From Dyella_A sp051962475 (GTDB taxonomy: Bacteria; Pseudomonadota; Gammaproteobacteria; Xanthomonadales; Rhodanobacteraceae), in NCBI RefSeq assembly GCF_051962475.1, contig NZ_JBQCCF010000031.1:1-53586 (forward strand): a DNA stretch of 53,586 nucleotides, read 5' to 3'. Positions 25,088 through 34,137 of the stretch are shown one piece after another (the first letter of the stretch is position 1; each line of letters starts with the position of its first letter). The notes beneath the pieces were generated by a model. The model saw nothing but the letters and a program-made list of their open reading frames with translations. It did no database searches and was not told the DNA's origin. A program made the position numbers and the translations under genes.

Positions 25088-26136
25088 GTCGTGCGGGCAA
25101 GAGTGGTCATGGCATATGGGGTGGTGCGCGCTGGCGCATGCTGATCGTGGTGCTGCTGCTGGCCGCAGCGGGGGCCGCCGGCTGGCTCTGGCATGACTTG
25201 GATCGCTTCAGCCGCACGCCGCTGCAGGTGCGCGCGTCTGGCCAGTCGATCGATATCGCCAAAGGCAGCGGTTTCAAGCAGATCGTGGCGCAGCTGCGCG
25301 AGCAGGGCTTCAGCGCCGCTTCGCCGCTGTACTGGCGCGCACTGGCCGAGCGGATGCAGGTAGCGGGCAAGCTGCACGCGGGTGAGTACGCGTTGCCGCA
25401 AGGCATCACGCCGCGCGCGCTGCTTGAGGCCATGGCCAGCGGCCGCGTGCTGCAGCACGACTTCACCATCGTCGACGGCTGGACCTTCGCCGAGCTGCGC
25501 GCCGCGCTCGACCAGGCCGGCAAGCTGCAGCACCTCACCACCGGTTTGGACAACGCCGCGCTGATGCGCAAGATCGGCGCGCCGGGCGAGGCGCCGGAAG
25601 GGCGTTTTCTGCCGGAAACCTATGCCTACGTGAAAGGCGACAGCGACGTCGATGTGCTCAAGCGCGCTTATGCGGCCATGCACAAGACACTCGATGCGCT
25701 GTGGCCCGGCCGCGATGTCGACCTGCCGCTGGCCACGCCTTACGACGCGCTGATCCTCGCTTCCATCGTGGAAAAGGAAACCGGCCGCGCCGACGAGCGC
25801 AAGCGGATCGCCGGCGTGTTCGTGCGCCGGCTGGAGAACCACATGCTGCTGCAGACCGACCCCAGCGTGATCTACGGCATGGGGGCGAGCTACGCGGGCA
25901 ACATCCGGCGCAGCGACCTCACCACCGATACGCCCTACAACACGTATACCCGCGCGGGCCTGCCGCCCACGCCGATCGCGCTGCCAGGCAAGCCGGCGAT
26001 CGAGGCGGCGCTGCATCCGGCGCCCGGCAAGGACCTCTACTTCGTAGCGCGCGGCGATGGCACCCACGTGTTCGCCAGCACGCTGGCCGAGCACAACCAC
26101 AACGTCGCCTGCTACCAGCTCAAGCGGTGCCAGTGA
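25084..26136 (+). CDS. mltG: Endolytic murein transglycosylase MltG
   Basis: Inner membrane enzyme that cuts nascent glycan strands and sets their length. 350 residues. One N-terminal transmembrane helix at about 19-36, LysM-like part, then the YceG core. Catalytic Glu230 in LASIVEKETG; LQTDPSVIYG and YNTYTRAGLPPTPI follow. ATGA overlap with pabC. Same neighbour order as E. coli (pabC-mltG-tmk-holB). Confidence 0.96.
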   Translation: MSRAGKSGHGIWGGARWRMLIVVLLLAAAGAAGWLWHDLDRFSRTPLQVRASGQSIDIAKGSGFKQIVAQLREQGFSAASPLYWRALAERMQVAGKLHAGEYALPQGITPRALLEAMASGRVLQHDFTIVDGWTFAELRAALDQAGKLQHLTTGLDNAALMRKIGAPGEAPEGRFLPETYAYVKGDSDVDVLKRAYAAMHKTLDALWPGRDVDLPLATPYDALILASIVEKETGRADERKRIAGVFVRRLENHMLLQTDPSVIYGMGASYAGNIRRSDLTTDTPYNTYTRAGLPPTPIALPGKPAIEAALHPAPGKDLYFVARGDGTHVFASTLAEHNHNVACYQLKRCQ

Positions 26137-26768
26137 TGACGCGCGGTCGGTTCATCAGTCTCGAAGGCGGTGAAGGCGCGGGCAAGAGCACCCTGCTGGC
26201 CGGCCTGCGCGATCACCTGGCGGAGCAGGGCCTCGATCTGCTGCAGACGCGCGAACCCGGCGGCACGCCGCTGGGCGAATCGCTGCGGCGGATTCTGCTG
26301 GACCCCTCCATGCGCGGCATGAGCGCAGAGAGCGAGCTGCTGCTGATGTTCGCCTCACGCGCTCAGCTGGTACGCGAGCGCATCGCGCCGGCGCTGGCGG
26401 CCGGGCAGTGGGTGCTGTGCGACCGCTTCGCCGATGCCAGTTATGCCTACCAGGGCGGCGGCCGCGGCCAGCCGATGGAGCGCATCGCGGCGCTGGAGGC
26501 CTGGGCCTGTGCGGGCACCGCGCCGGATCTCACCTTGCTGCTGGATCTGCCCGTGGCCGATGGGCGCATGCGCGCCGCAGGTCGTGGCGACGTCGATCGC
26601 ATCGAGGCAGAAGCGGACGCATTTTTCGAGCGCGTACGCGCGGTCTACCGCGCACGCGCGCAGGCCGAGCCGCAGCGCTTCCGGGTGATCGACGCCAGCG
26701 GCACGCCGGCGCAGGTGCTGGCGGCGGCGATCGCTGCGCTGGCGCCACTGCTGGAGGGTGCGGCATGA
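26136..26768 (+). CDS. tmk: Thymidylate kinase
   Basis: Phosphorylates dTMP to dTDP. 210 residues. P-loop GGEGAGKST at 11-19, DRF at 96-98 with ADASYAYQGGGR, and a LID region at about 141-155 (ADGRMRAAGRGD). Start overlaps the mltG stop by TGATG; longer in-frame codons lie inside mltG. Confidence 0.97.
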   Translation: MTRGRFISLEGGEGAGKSTLLAGLRDHLAEQGLDLLQTREPGGTPLGESLRRILLDPSMRGMSAESELLLMFASRAQLVRERIAPALAAGQWVLCDRFADASYAYQGGGRGQPMERIAALEAWACAGTAPDLTLLLDLPVADGRMRAAGRGDVDRIEAEADAFFERVRAVYRARAQAEPQRFRVIDASGTPAQVLAAAIAALAPLLEGAA

Positions 26769-27700
26769 GCGTCATGCCCTGGCAGGACGAACACTGGGCG
26801 CGGCTGCAGGCGCGCCGTGCGCGCGGCGCACTGCCGCATGCGCTGCTGGTTTGCGGTCCGGAGGGCCTGGGCAAGCGCGCGTTTGCCGAACGCTTCGTGC
26901 GAGGACTGCTGTGTCTGGAGCCCGTGGGCGGCGAGGCGTGTGGCCATTGCCGCAGCTGCGCGTTGCAGGTTGCAGGCACCCATCCGGACCGCGTCACGCT
27001 GAGCTATGGCTTGCGCAAGGACGGCGTGCAGCGTAGCGAGATCGTGATCGATCAGATCCGCGAACTTTCGGCGCGGCTGGCCATGTCCAGCCAGTTCGGC
27101 GGCTGGCAGGTCGCTACCATCGATCCGGCCGATGCGCTCAACGGGGCGGCTGCCAACGCCTTGCTCAAGACGCTGGAGGAACCCGCGGCGCAGACCATGC
27201 TGGTGCTGGTGGCCGACGCGCCGTGGCGCTTGCCGCAGACCATTCGCTCCCGCTGCCAGCGCATCGAGTTCCATCTACCGGCCGCGGACCAGGCGCTGGC
27301 GTGGCTCCAGGCGCAGGGGGTACCTGATGCCGCGGCGGCACTGGGCGCCGCTGGCGGCAATCCTGGGCTGGCCCAGCGCTGGGTGCAGGAGGGTGCGCTC
27401 GATCGCCGCCACGAGGTACGCAAGGATCTGGCGGGGCTCGCCGCAGGCCGCGGTGAGGCGATGGACGTGGTGCGGCGCTGGCTGGACAGCGAGCCGGCGC
27501 AGCGTGTCTGGTTCGCCGCCCAGGCGGTGGCCGAGGAGGCGAAGGCGAAGCTGTCGGGCGTCACCGGGCCGCTGGCCAGTTCGCTCGAGCCGGCTCAGCT
27601 GGCCGACTGGTACGCCACGGCCAATCGTGCGCGCGAGTCGCTGCGTGGCCCGCTGCGCGGCGATCTGACCCTGCTGGAGCTGCTGGCCCGCTGGCGCTGA
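26765..27700 (+). CDS. holB: DNA polymerase III subunit delta'
   Basis: Clamp-loader stator subunit, partner of DnaX products. 311 residues. Zinc cysteines C50, C59, C62, C65. GPEGLGKR at 31-38 is a P-loop-like segment that keeps the lysine. The SRC motif lies at S162-R163-C164, and ALLKTLEEP at about 132-140. Start is ATG at 26765 overlapping the tmk stop as ATGA. C-terminal helical domain ends in LLELLARWR. Confidence 0.96.
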   Translation: MSVMPWQDEHWARLQARRARGALPHALLVCGPEGLGKRAFAERFVRGLLCLEPVGGEACGHCRSCALQVAGTHPDRVTLSYGLRKDGVQRSEIVIDQIRELSARLAMSSQFGGWQVATIDPADALNGAAANALLKTLEEPAAQTMLVLVADAPWRLPQTIRSRCQRIEFHLPAADQALAWLQAQGVPDAAAALGAAGGNPGLAQRWVQEGALDRRHEVRKDLAGLAAGRGEAMDVVRRWLDSEPAQRVWFAAQAVAEEAKAKLSGVTGPLASSLEPAQLADWYATANRARESLRGPLRGDLTLLELLARWR

Positions 27701-27728
27701 GCGCCCGCCCCGCCAGCCCGCCGCGCCC

Positions 27729-28649
27729 ATGCTGCAGTCCCTTTCCGCCCGCACGCGCCTGCTGGTGGTGGCGCCGCACCCCGACGACGAAACGCTGGCC
27801 GCCGGGCTGCTGATCCAGCATGTGCTCGCTGCCGGCGGCACGACTCACGTGCTGCTGTTGAGCGATGGCGACAACAACCCGTGGCCGCAACGCTGGCTGG
27901 AGCGGCGCGTACTCATTCGCGGCGCCGACCGCCTGCGCTGGGCGACGCGCCGGCGCGACGAATTCCGCGCGGCGATGCGCTGCCTCGGCTTGGCCGACGA
28001 GGCGTGCACCGCGCTGGGCTGGGCCGATCAGGGACTGACCCGGCGCGTGCAGCAGCAGCTTCCCGCATCGTTGGTCGCGCTTCGCGCAGTGCTCGACACA
28101 TTCGAGCCGACGGTGGTGGCGATGCCGGCGCTGCAGGACCGCCACCCCGATCATTCCGCCGCCCACGTTTTGCTTCGATTGGCGATGCAGGGCCGCGGCG
28201 CGCCTCCCGACGTCTGGCTGTATCAGGTGCACGGACCGCCGCTTGATGGCGACGATGCGTTCGTGCTGCCGGCCGACGAAACGATGCAGTCGCGCAAGCG
28301 CGCGGCGCTGGCGTGTCACGCCAGCCAGCTCGCTCTGAGTGCCGGCCGCATGGCGCGGCTGGCCGAGCGGCCCGAGCGCTATCTTCCGCTGCAGCCGGCG
28401 ACCGCCCGGTCACTTCTGCCGTGGCAGCCACCGCGTCTGACCTGGCCCTGGCTCACGCTCACCGTGGCCGACACCGCAGGGGCGGGTGCCTGGCCGTGGT
28501 CACGAGCGCCGTGGGTGCAGGCAGGGCAGGGCTACGCGTTGACGGCGCCCGCATCCGACGCGGGCGATCCGCGGTTCGCCAAGCTGCAGGCGCGGCTGCC
28601 GTCGCCGTGGATCTTCGACCACTGGGGCTGGTGCGAACTGGCGCACTGA
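27729..28649 (+). CDS. LmbE/PIG-L family deacetylase
   Basis: Zinc-dependent N-acetyl hydrolase fold. 306 residues. The metal site is H17-P-D19-D20 in APHPDDET and H139-P-D141-H142 in QDRHPDHSAAH; Asp19 would be the general base. The last about 80 residues are Trp- and Pro-rich and do not match the core fold. Family members deacetylate GlcNAc-linked lipids or small glycosides; no substrate is evident. It sits between holB and pilZ, which are adjacent in Pseudomonas, so it looks like an insertion into that pair. The 28-nt gap has no clear promoter. Confidence 0.85.
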   Translation: MLQSLSARTRLLVVAPHPDDETLAAGLLIQHVLAAGGTTHVLLLSDGDNNPWPQRWLERRVLIRGADRLRWATRRRDEFRAAMRCLGLADEACTALGWADQGLTRRVQQQLPASLVALRAVLDTFEPTVVAMPALQDRHPDHSAAHVLLRLAMQGRGAPPDVWLYQVHGPPLDGDDAFVLPADETMQSRKRAALACHASQLALSAGRMARLAERPERYLPLQPATARSLLPWQPPRLTWPWLTLTVADTAGAGAWPWSRAPWVQAGQGYALTAPASDAGDPRFAKLQARLPSPWIFDHWGWCELAH

Positions 28650-28666
28650 ACGGGTGGCTGCATGCT

Positions 28667-28695
28667 TTGCGCACGGCGGCAGCGGTCGTTACGAT
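28667..28695 (+). promoter_or_regulatory. Predicted sigma-70 promoter for pilZ
   Basis: TTGCGC (28667-28672), 17-nt spacer, TACGAT (28690-28695). Gives a leader of about 36 nt to the pilZ ATG. Moderate match; experimental support lacking. Confidence 0.45.
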
Positions 28696-28737
28696 GCGTC
28701 ATCCATTCCGCGTGGGAGTGGTCCGCCAGGAGCAGGC

Positions 28738-29091
28738 ATGAATCCGGTCGTCGCCCGCCAGGGCATCATCTCGCTGAAGATCAAGGACATTCCGTCGCTC
28801 TACAGCGCGTACATGCCGTTCCTCAAGAACGGTGGCCTGTTCGCGGCCACCACGCAGCGCTACGCGCTGGGCGACGAGGTGGTGCTGCTGATCAGCCTGA
28901 TCGACGAGAGCGAGCGCATGTCGGTGGCCGGCAAGGTGGTGTGGATCAGCCCGGTCGGCGCCCAGGGCAACCGGCCCGCCGGCATCGGCGTGCATTTCAA
29001 CGAATCGGGCGACGGCGAGGTGGCGCGCCAGCGCATCGAGAACCTGCTCGCCGGCATGACCGCCTCGGACCGCCCGACCAGCACGATGTGA
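28738..29091 (+). CDS. pilZ: Type IV pilus assembly protein PilZ
   Basis: 117-residue protein needed for pilus biogenesis. RQGIISLKIKDIPSLYSAYM and FLKNGGLFAATTQRY match the Xanthomonas PilZ type, which binds FimX and the PilB ATPase. It lacks the RxxxR motif for c-di-GMP binding. GIGVHF at 82-87 is the conserved PilZ strand. Start ATG at 28738 has AGGAG at 28728-28732. Usually follows holB. Confidence 0.93.
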   Translation: MNPVVARQGIISLKIKDIPSLYSAYMPFLKNGGLFAATTQRYALGDEVVLLISLIDESERMSVAGKVVWISPVGAQGNRPAGIGVHFNESGDGEVARQRIENLLAGMTASDRPTSTM

Positions 29092-29154
29092 CGCCGGCGA
29101 AAAGCGCGCACGCCTTTTTCATGGCGATGCACGGTCATCTGCGCGCCCGAATAC

Positions 29155-29185
29155 TTGTCGTGTCACCTGCCGGCACTGATACAAT
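29155..29185 (+). promoter_or_regulatory. Predicted extended -10 promoter of the nuo operon
   Basis: Extended -10 TGATACAAT with TACAAT at 29180-29185. The best -35 is TTGTCG (29155-29160) at 19 nt, a little long, as tolerated with an extended -10. Transcription start about 29192. Confidence 0.6.
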
Positions 29186-29191
29186 AGCGTG

Positions 29192-29348
29192 ATCCCCGAA
29201 CCAGATCGTGGCTGGTTGGACGCCTGCGATGGATCGTGGGTGATCGTGATGGAGCCTTCTGCGGCCATCGCTTTTCGCTGAAGCCACTTCCCGGACCGTC
29301 TTCCTCACGGTCACTGATGCGCCCGCGGGCGCGGAGGTACGTTGCATC
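29192..29348 (+). other. Long structured leader of nuoA
   Basis: About 157 nt without an ORF worth calling. Three hairpins can be drawn: AACCAG/CTGGTT (29199-29204, 29212-29217), GACCGT/ACGGTC (29294-29299, 29307-29312), and the palindrome GCGCCCGCGGGCGC (29319-29332), which abuts the nuoA Shine-Dalgarno site GGAGG (29333-29337). No tRNA is present here, although tRNA genes often precede nuoA in related genomes. Confidence 0.5.
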
Positions 29349-29705
29349 GTGCTCGCCGAATACTGGCCCATCCTGCTGTTCATCGGCGTCGCCACCGGCC
29401 TCGGCCTGGTGCTGCTCGCCATCGGTCTGCTCGCCGGTCCGCGCCGGCCCGAAGCGGAAAAGCTTGCGCCCTACGAGTGCGGCTTTGAGGCGTTCGAGGA
29501 CGCCCGCATGCGCTTCGACGTGCGCTACTACCTGCTGGCCATCCTCTTCATCATCTTCGATCTGGAAATCGCCTTCCTGTTTCCGTGGGCGGTGGTGTTC
29601 CAGTCGATCGGCCTCACCGCGCTGATCGAGATGGCGTTGTTCCTGCTGCTGCTGGTGATCGGCTTCGCCTACGTCTGGAAGAAGGGAGCACTGGAATGGG
29701 AGTGA
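29349..29705 (+). CDS. nuoA: NADH-quinone oxidoreductase subunit A
   Basis: Small membrane subunit of complex I, 118 residues, three transmembrane helices. YECGFEAFEDARMRFDVRYY is the conserved loop; FDLEIAFLFPW marks helix 2. Start GTG at 29349 follows GGAGG by 11 nt; MLAEYWPILLFIG then matches the family start. Confidence 0.95.
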   Translation: MLAEYWPILLFIGVATGLGLVLLAIGLLAGPRRPEAEKLAPYECGFEAFEDARMRFDVRYYLLAILFIIFDLEIAFLFPWAVVFQSIGLTALIEMALFLLLLVIGFAYVWKKGALEWE

Positions 29706-30253
29706 TGTCTTCCCTCGACCGGGTGATGCACAACCCGCAGCCGCTGAACCTGGTCGACGACATTCTTCGTCCGGCCGGCGACAACCCGATCGTGCAGCGC
29801 GGCTTTGCCACCACCTCGGTCGACGCGCTGATGAACTGGGCGCGCACTGGCTCGATGTGGCCGATGACCTTCGGTCTGGCCTGCTGTGCAGTGGAGATGA
29901 TGCACGCCGGCGCCGCGCGTCTGGATCTGGACCGCTACGGCGTGATCTTCCGCCCGAGCCCGCGCCAGAGCGACGTGATGATCGTCGCCGGCACCCTGGT
30001 CAACAAGATGGCTCCGGCGCTGCGCAAGGTCTACGACCAGATGCCCGATCCGAAGTGGGTGATCTCGATGGGCAGCTGCGCCAACGGCGGCGGCTACTAC
30101 CACTACTCCTACTCGGTGGTGCGCGGCTGCGATCGCATCGTGCCGGTGGACATCTACGTGCCGGGCTGCCCGCCTACGGCCGAGGCGCTGATCCACGGCA
30201 TTCTGCAACTGCAGAAGAAGATCCGCCGCACCAGCACCATCGCGCGTTCCTGA
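29696..30253 (+). CDS. nuoB: NADH-quinone oxidoreductase subunit B
   Basis: 185-residue subunit holding the terminal [4Fe-4S] N2. Ligands C63, C64 (GLACCAVEMM), C128 (GSCANGG) and C158 (PGCPPTAEAL). The ATG at 29696 lies inside nuoA and fits the Shine-Dalgarno GGGAG at 29684-29688; an ATG at 29705, overlapping the nuoA stop, is the alternative, giving 182 residues. Confidence 0.97.
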   Translation: MGVMSSLDRVMHNPQPLNLVDDILRPAGDNPIVQRGFATTSVDALMNWARTGSMWPMTFGLACCAVEMMHAGAARLDLDRYGVIFRPSPRQSDVMIVAGTLVNKMAPALRKVYDQMPDPKWVISMGSCANGGGYYHYSYSVVRGCDRIVPVDIYVPGCPPTAEALIHGILQLQKKIRRTSTIARS

Positions 30254-30266
30254 AGGCGCTTGCCCC

Positions 30267-30995
30267 ATGACTGATACGCAAGACACCTCGCTCGCCGGAC
30301 GCCTCACGGCCCGTTTCGGCGACATGCTCTCGATCAGCGTCGTGCGCCGCGAAGTGACCGCTGAGGTCCGCGCCGCCGACCTGCTGGCGGTGGCCACCGC
30401 GCTGCGCGACGAGCCCTCGTTCCGCTTCAGCGAGCTGATCGACCTGTGCGGCATCGACTACCTCGGCTACGGTCAGACCGAGTGGGACACCAACACGGCT
30501 GGCGGCGAAGGCTTCTCGCGCGGTGTGGAAGGCGAGGCGGTCGGCCGCTTCAGCTGGGCCAGCCGGCCGCATCCGGAGCGCAACCCGCGTCGCTTTGCTG
30601 CGGTGATCCACCTGCTGTCGATCGAACACAACCTGCGCCTGCGCCTGCGCGTGTTCGCCGAGGACGATACGTTGCCGGTGGTGCCCTCGCTCACCGGCGT
30701 CTGGGCGGGCGTGAACTGGTTCGAGCGCGAGGCGTTCGACATGTACGGCATTCTGTTCGAGGGGCACCCGGACCTGCGCCGCATCCTCACCGACTACGGC
30801 TTCGTCGGCCATCCGTTCCGCAAGGACTTCCCGCTGATCGGCAACGTCGAAGTGCGCTACGACGCCGAACAGAAACGTGTGATCTACGAACCGGTATCGA
30901 TCGAGCCGCGTGTGCTGGTGCCGCGCACCATCCGCGACGACGCCGACCTGATCCAGGCCAAGGCCGAGGCCGCCGACCACTGGCGGGAGAACTGA
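30267..30995 (+). CDS. nuoC: NADH-quinone oxidoreductase subunit C
   Basis: 242 residues, separate from nuoD (E. coli has a NuoCD fusion). Signature WFEREAFDMYGILFEGHPDL at 151-170 and GHPFRKDFPL. A loop with Gly and charged residues at about 72-108 is longer than in short family members. Confidence 0.96.
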   Translation: MTDTQDTSLAGRLTARFGDMLSISVVRREVTAEVRAADLLAVATALRDEPSFRFSELIDLCGIDYLGYGQTEWDTNTAGGEGFSRGVEGEAVGRFSWASRPHPERNPRRFAAVIHLLSIEHNLRLRLRVFAEDDTLPVVPSLTGVWAGVNWFEREAFDMYGILFEGHPDLRRILTDYGFVGHPFRKDFPLIGNVEVRYDAEQKRVIYEPVSIEPRVLVPRTIRDDADLIQAKAEAADHWREN

Positions 30996-30997
30996 GA

Positions 30998-32254
30998 ATG
31001 GCCCAGGAAATCCGCAACTACACGATGAACTTCGGCCCGCAGCATCCCGCTGCGCACGGCGTGCTGCGCCTGGTGCTGGAGATGGACGGCGAGACGATCG
31101 TGCGCGCCGATCCGCACGTGGGCCTGCTGCATCGTGGCACCGAGAAGCTGGCCGAGTCCAAGCCGTTCAACCAGTCGATCGGCTACATGGACCGCCTCGA
31201 CTACGTGTCGATGATGTGCAACGAGCACGCCTACGTGCGCGCCATCGAGACCCTGCTGGGCATCGAGGCGCCGGAGCGGGCGCAGTACATCCGCACCATG
31301 TTCGACGAGATCACCCGCATCCTGAACCACCTGATGTGGATCGGCTCGAACGCGCTCGACCTCGGCGCGATGGCAGTGTTCCTGTATGCGTTCCGCGAGC
31401 GCGAAGAGCTGATGGACTGCTACGAGGCGGTCTCCGGCGCGCGCATGCATGCCACCTATTACCGCCCCGGCGGCGTCTACCGCGACCTGCCGGCGCAGAT
31501 GCCGCAGTACCGTGAGTCGCCCTGGCACAAGGGCGCCGACCTCAAGCGCCTGAACAGCTGGCGCGAAGGCTCCATGCTCGACTTCCTCGACGCGTTCACC
31601 GCGGACTTCCCGTCCAAGGTCGACGAGTACGAGGAGCTGCTCACCAACAACCGCATCTGGAAGCAGCGCACCGTCGGCATCGGCGTGATCAGCCCGGAGC
31701 TGGCCCAGCAGTGGGGCATGACCGGCGCGATGCTGCGCGGCTCGGGTGTGGCGTGGGACCTGCGCAAGAAGCAGCCGTACGCCAAGTACGCGCAGATGGA
31801 CTTCGACATCCCGGTCGGCGTCAACGGCGACTGCTACGACCGTTACCTGGTGCGCGTGGAAGAGATGCGCCAGTCCAATCGCATCATCAAGCATTGCGTG
31901 GACTGGCTGCGTGCCAATCCGGGCCCGGTGATGCTGAAGAACTTCAAGGTTGCGCCGCCCTCTCGCGAAGAGATGAAGGAGGACATGGAAGCCCTCATCC
32001 ATCACTTCAAGCTGTTCACCGAAGGCTATGGCGTGCCGGCTGGAGAGACCTATTGCGCGGTCGAGGCGCCCAAGGGCGAGTTCGGCTGCTACCTGGTCTC
32101 CGACGGTGCGAACAAGCCGTTCCGCGTGCATCTGCGTGCGCCGGGCTTTGCGCACCTTTCGTCGATCGATCCCATCGTGAGCGGCCACATGCTGGCCGAC
32201 GTGGTGGCGATGATCGGTACCTACGACCTCGTGTTCGGCGAAGTCGATCGCTGA
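30998..32254 (+). CDS. nuoD: NADH-quinone oxidoreductase subunit D
   Basis: 418-residue 49-kDa-type subunit lining the quinone site. N-terminal FGPQHPAAHGVLRLVLEMDG, HRGTEKLAE, and the C-terminal SIDPIVSGHMLADVVAMIG are universal. Begins 2 nt after nuoC. Confidence 0.97.
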   Translation: MAQEIRNYTMNFGPQHPAAHGVLRLVLEMDGETIVRADPHVGLLHRGTEKLAESKPFNQSIGYMDRLDYVSMMCNEHAYVRAIETLLGIEAPERAQYIRTMFDEITRILNHLMWIGSNALDLGAMAVFLYAFREREELMDCYEAVSGARMHATYYRPGGVYRDLPAQMPQYRESPWHKGADLKRLNSWREGSMLDFLDAFTADFPSKVDEYEELLTNNRIWKQRTVGIGVISPELAQQWGMTGAMLRGSGVAWDLRKKQPYAKYAQMDFDIPVGVNGDCYDRYLVRVEEMRQSNRIIKHCVDWLRANPGPVMLKNFKVAPPSREEMKEDMEALIHHFKLFTEGYGVPAGETYCAVEAPKGEFGCYLVSDGANKPFRVHLRAPGFAHLSSIDPIVSGHMLADVVAMIGTYDLVFGEVDR

Positions 32255-32273
32255 GCCGGAGGAAAAGATTCCC

Positions 32274-32801
32274 ATGAAAGCCACCGGACATTACGACCAG
32301 GTCAGGAACGTCGACCCGCTCGTCGTACTCAACGACCACACCCGCCATCACATCGATGCGTGGGTGGCGAAGTTTCCGCCGGACCGCAAGCGCTCGGCGC
32401 TGATCCAGGCGCTGTTCGCCGCGCAGGAGCAGAACCACGGCTACCTCACCGACGAGCTGATCACCGCCGTGGCGAAGTACCTCGAGCTGCCGGCCGTGTG
32501 GGCCTACGAGGTGGCGAGCTTCTACTCGATGCTCGAGACCAAGCCGGTGGGCCGCAACAACGTGGCAATCTGCACCAACATCTCGTGCTGGCTCAACGGC
32601 GCCGAGGACCTGGTGCGGCACTGCGAGGAAAAGCTCGGTATCAAGCTGGGCGAAAGCACGCCGGACGGGCGCGTCTACCTGAAGAAGGAAGAGGAATGCA
32701 TCGCTGCGTGCGTGCGCGCGCCGGCGATGACCGTCAACGGCCACTATCACGAGTTTCTGACGATCGAGAAGGTCGACCAGATCCTCGACGGGCTCAAGTG
32801 A
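32274..32801 (+). CDS. nuoE: NADH-quinone oxidoreductase subunit E
   Basis: 175-residue 24-kDa-type subunit with the [2Fe-2S] cluster N1a. Ligands C100, C105 (ICTNISCWLNG), C142 and C146 (EECIAACVRAP). Has CGGAGGAAA at 32255-32264 before the ATG. Confidence 0.96.
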   Translation: MKATGHYDQVRNVDPLVVLNDHTRHHIDAWVAKFPPDRKRSALIQALFAAQEQNHGYLTDELITAVAKYLELPAVWAYEVASFYSMLETKPVGRNNVAICTNISCWLNGAEDLVRHCEEKLGIKLGESTPDGRVYLKKEEECIAACVRAPAMTVNGHYHEFLTIEKVDQILDGLK

Positions 32802-32811
32802 GGCATCGGTA

Positions 32812-34137
32812 ATGGCAGTCGGACCCGCTCCGCAGGAACACCAGGTTGTCTACACCACGCTGCATTTCGATAAGCCGTGGTCGATGGACAGCTACGTCCA
32901 GATGGACGGCTACAAGGCGTGGAAGAAGATCCTCGCCGAGAAGCCGGACCCGGCCTCGATCGTCGAGGAAGTGAAGAAATCCAACCTGCGCGGCCGCGGC
33001 GGCGCGGGCTTCCCGACCGGCCTGAAGTGGTCCTTCATGCCCAAGGGTGACATGCAGAAGTACATCCTCTGCAACTCGGACGAGTCCGAGCCGGGCACCG
33101 CCAAGGATCGCGACATCCTGCGCTTCAACCCGCATGCGGTGATCGAGGGCATGGCGATCGCCTGCTACGCGACCGGCTCCACGGTGGCCTACAACTACCT
33201 GCGTGGCGAGTTCCACCACGAGCCGTTCGAGCACTTCGAGGAAGCGCTGGCCGAAGCGTACGCGGCCGGTCTGCTGGGCAAGAACATCGGCGGCACCGGC
33301 ATCGACGTGGACATCTACGCCGCGCTCGGCGCCGGTGCCTACATCTGCGGCGAAGAGACCGCGCTGATGGAGTCGCTGGAAGGTAAGAAGGGCCAGCCGC
33401 GCTTCAAGCCGCCGTTTCCGGCCAACTTCGGCCTGTACGGCAAGCCCACCACCATCAACAACACCGAGAGCTACGCCTCGGTGCCGGCGATCCTGCGCAA
33501 CGGCGCGGACTGGTTCTTGAATCTCGGTAAGCCGAACAACGGTGGGCCGAAAGTGTTCTCGGTCTCCGGCCACGTCAACAACCCGGGCAATTTCGAGATC
33601 CGTCTGGGTACCTCGTTCAACGACCTGCTGGCGATGGCCGGCGGCGTGCGCAACGGCAACAAGCTCAAGGCGGTGATCCCGGGTGGCTCCTCGATGAAGG
33701 TGCTCCCGGCGGCGATGATCACCGAGTGCACCATGGACTACGACAGCCTGCAGAAGGCCGGCTCGGGCCTGGGCTCCGGTGCGGTGATCGTGATGGACGA
33801 GACCACCTGCATGGTCAAGGCCTGCCATCGTATCTCGCGCTTCTACTACGCAGAGTCGTGCGGCCAGTGCACGCCGTGCCGTGAGGGCACCGGCTGGATG
33901 TACCGCGTGCTCAGCCGCATCGTGGAAGGCAAGGGCACCGAGGACGACCTGCATCGCCTGAAGGCCGTGGCCGGCCAGATCGAAGGTCATACCATCTGCG
34001 CCTTCGGCGAAGCGGCCGCCTGGCCGGTGCAGGGCTTCCTGCACCACTTCTGGGACGAGTTCGAATATTTCGTGCGCAACGGCCGCTCCATGACGGACGA
34101 CCAGCTTGCCGCAGCAAACCAGGGAGTCGCCGCCTGA
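32812..34137 (+). CDS. nuoF: NADH-quinone oxidoreductase subunit F
   Basis: 441-residue NADH- and FMN-binding subunit. GRGGAGFPTG at 61-70 and ALGAGAYICGEETALMES hold NADH and FMN. The [4Fe-4S] N3 ligands are C350, C353, C356 and C396 (ESCGQCTPCREGT and TICAFG). Stop overlaps nuoG by TGATG. SD before ATG is poor. Confidence 0.97.
   Translation: MAVGPAPQEHQVVYTTLHFDKPWSMDSYVQMDGYKAWKKILAEKPDPASIVEEVKKSNLRGRGGAGFPTGLKWSFMPKGDMQKYILCNSDESEPGTAKDRDILRFNPHAVIEGMAIACYATGSTVAYNYLRGEFHHEPFEHFEEALAEAYAAGLLGKNIGGTGIDVDIYAALGAGAYICGEETALMESLEGKKGQPRFKPPFPANFGLYGKPTTINNTESYASVPAILRNGADWFLNLGKPNNGGPKVFSVSGHVNNPGNFEIRLGTSFNDLLAMAGGVRNGNKLKAVIPGGSSMKVLPAAMITECTMDYDSLQKAGSGLGSGAVIVMDETTCMVKACHRISRFYYAESCGQCTPCREGTGWMYRVLSRIVEGKGTEDDLHRLKAVAGQIEGHTICAFGEAAAWPVQGFLHHFWDEFEYFVRNGRSMTDDQLAAANQGVAA

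Noticed and set aside
26408..26764. Upstream in-frame extension of holB into tmk
   Set aside because: The residues are not delta'-like, and the ATGA overlap at 26765 gives the normal start.
29192..29348. A tRNA gene in the nuoA leader
   Set aside because: A tRNA is often found before nuoA in relatives, but no T arm GGTTCGAATCC-like segment or CCA end is present here.
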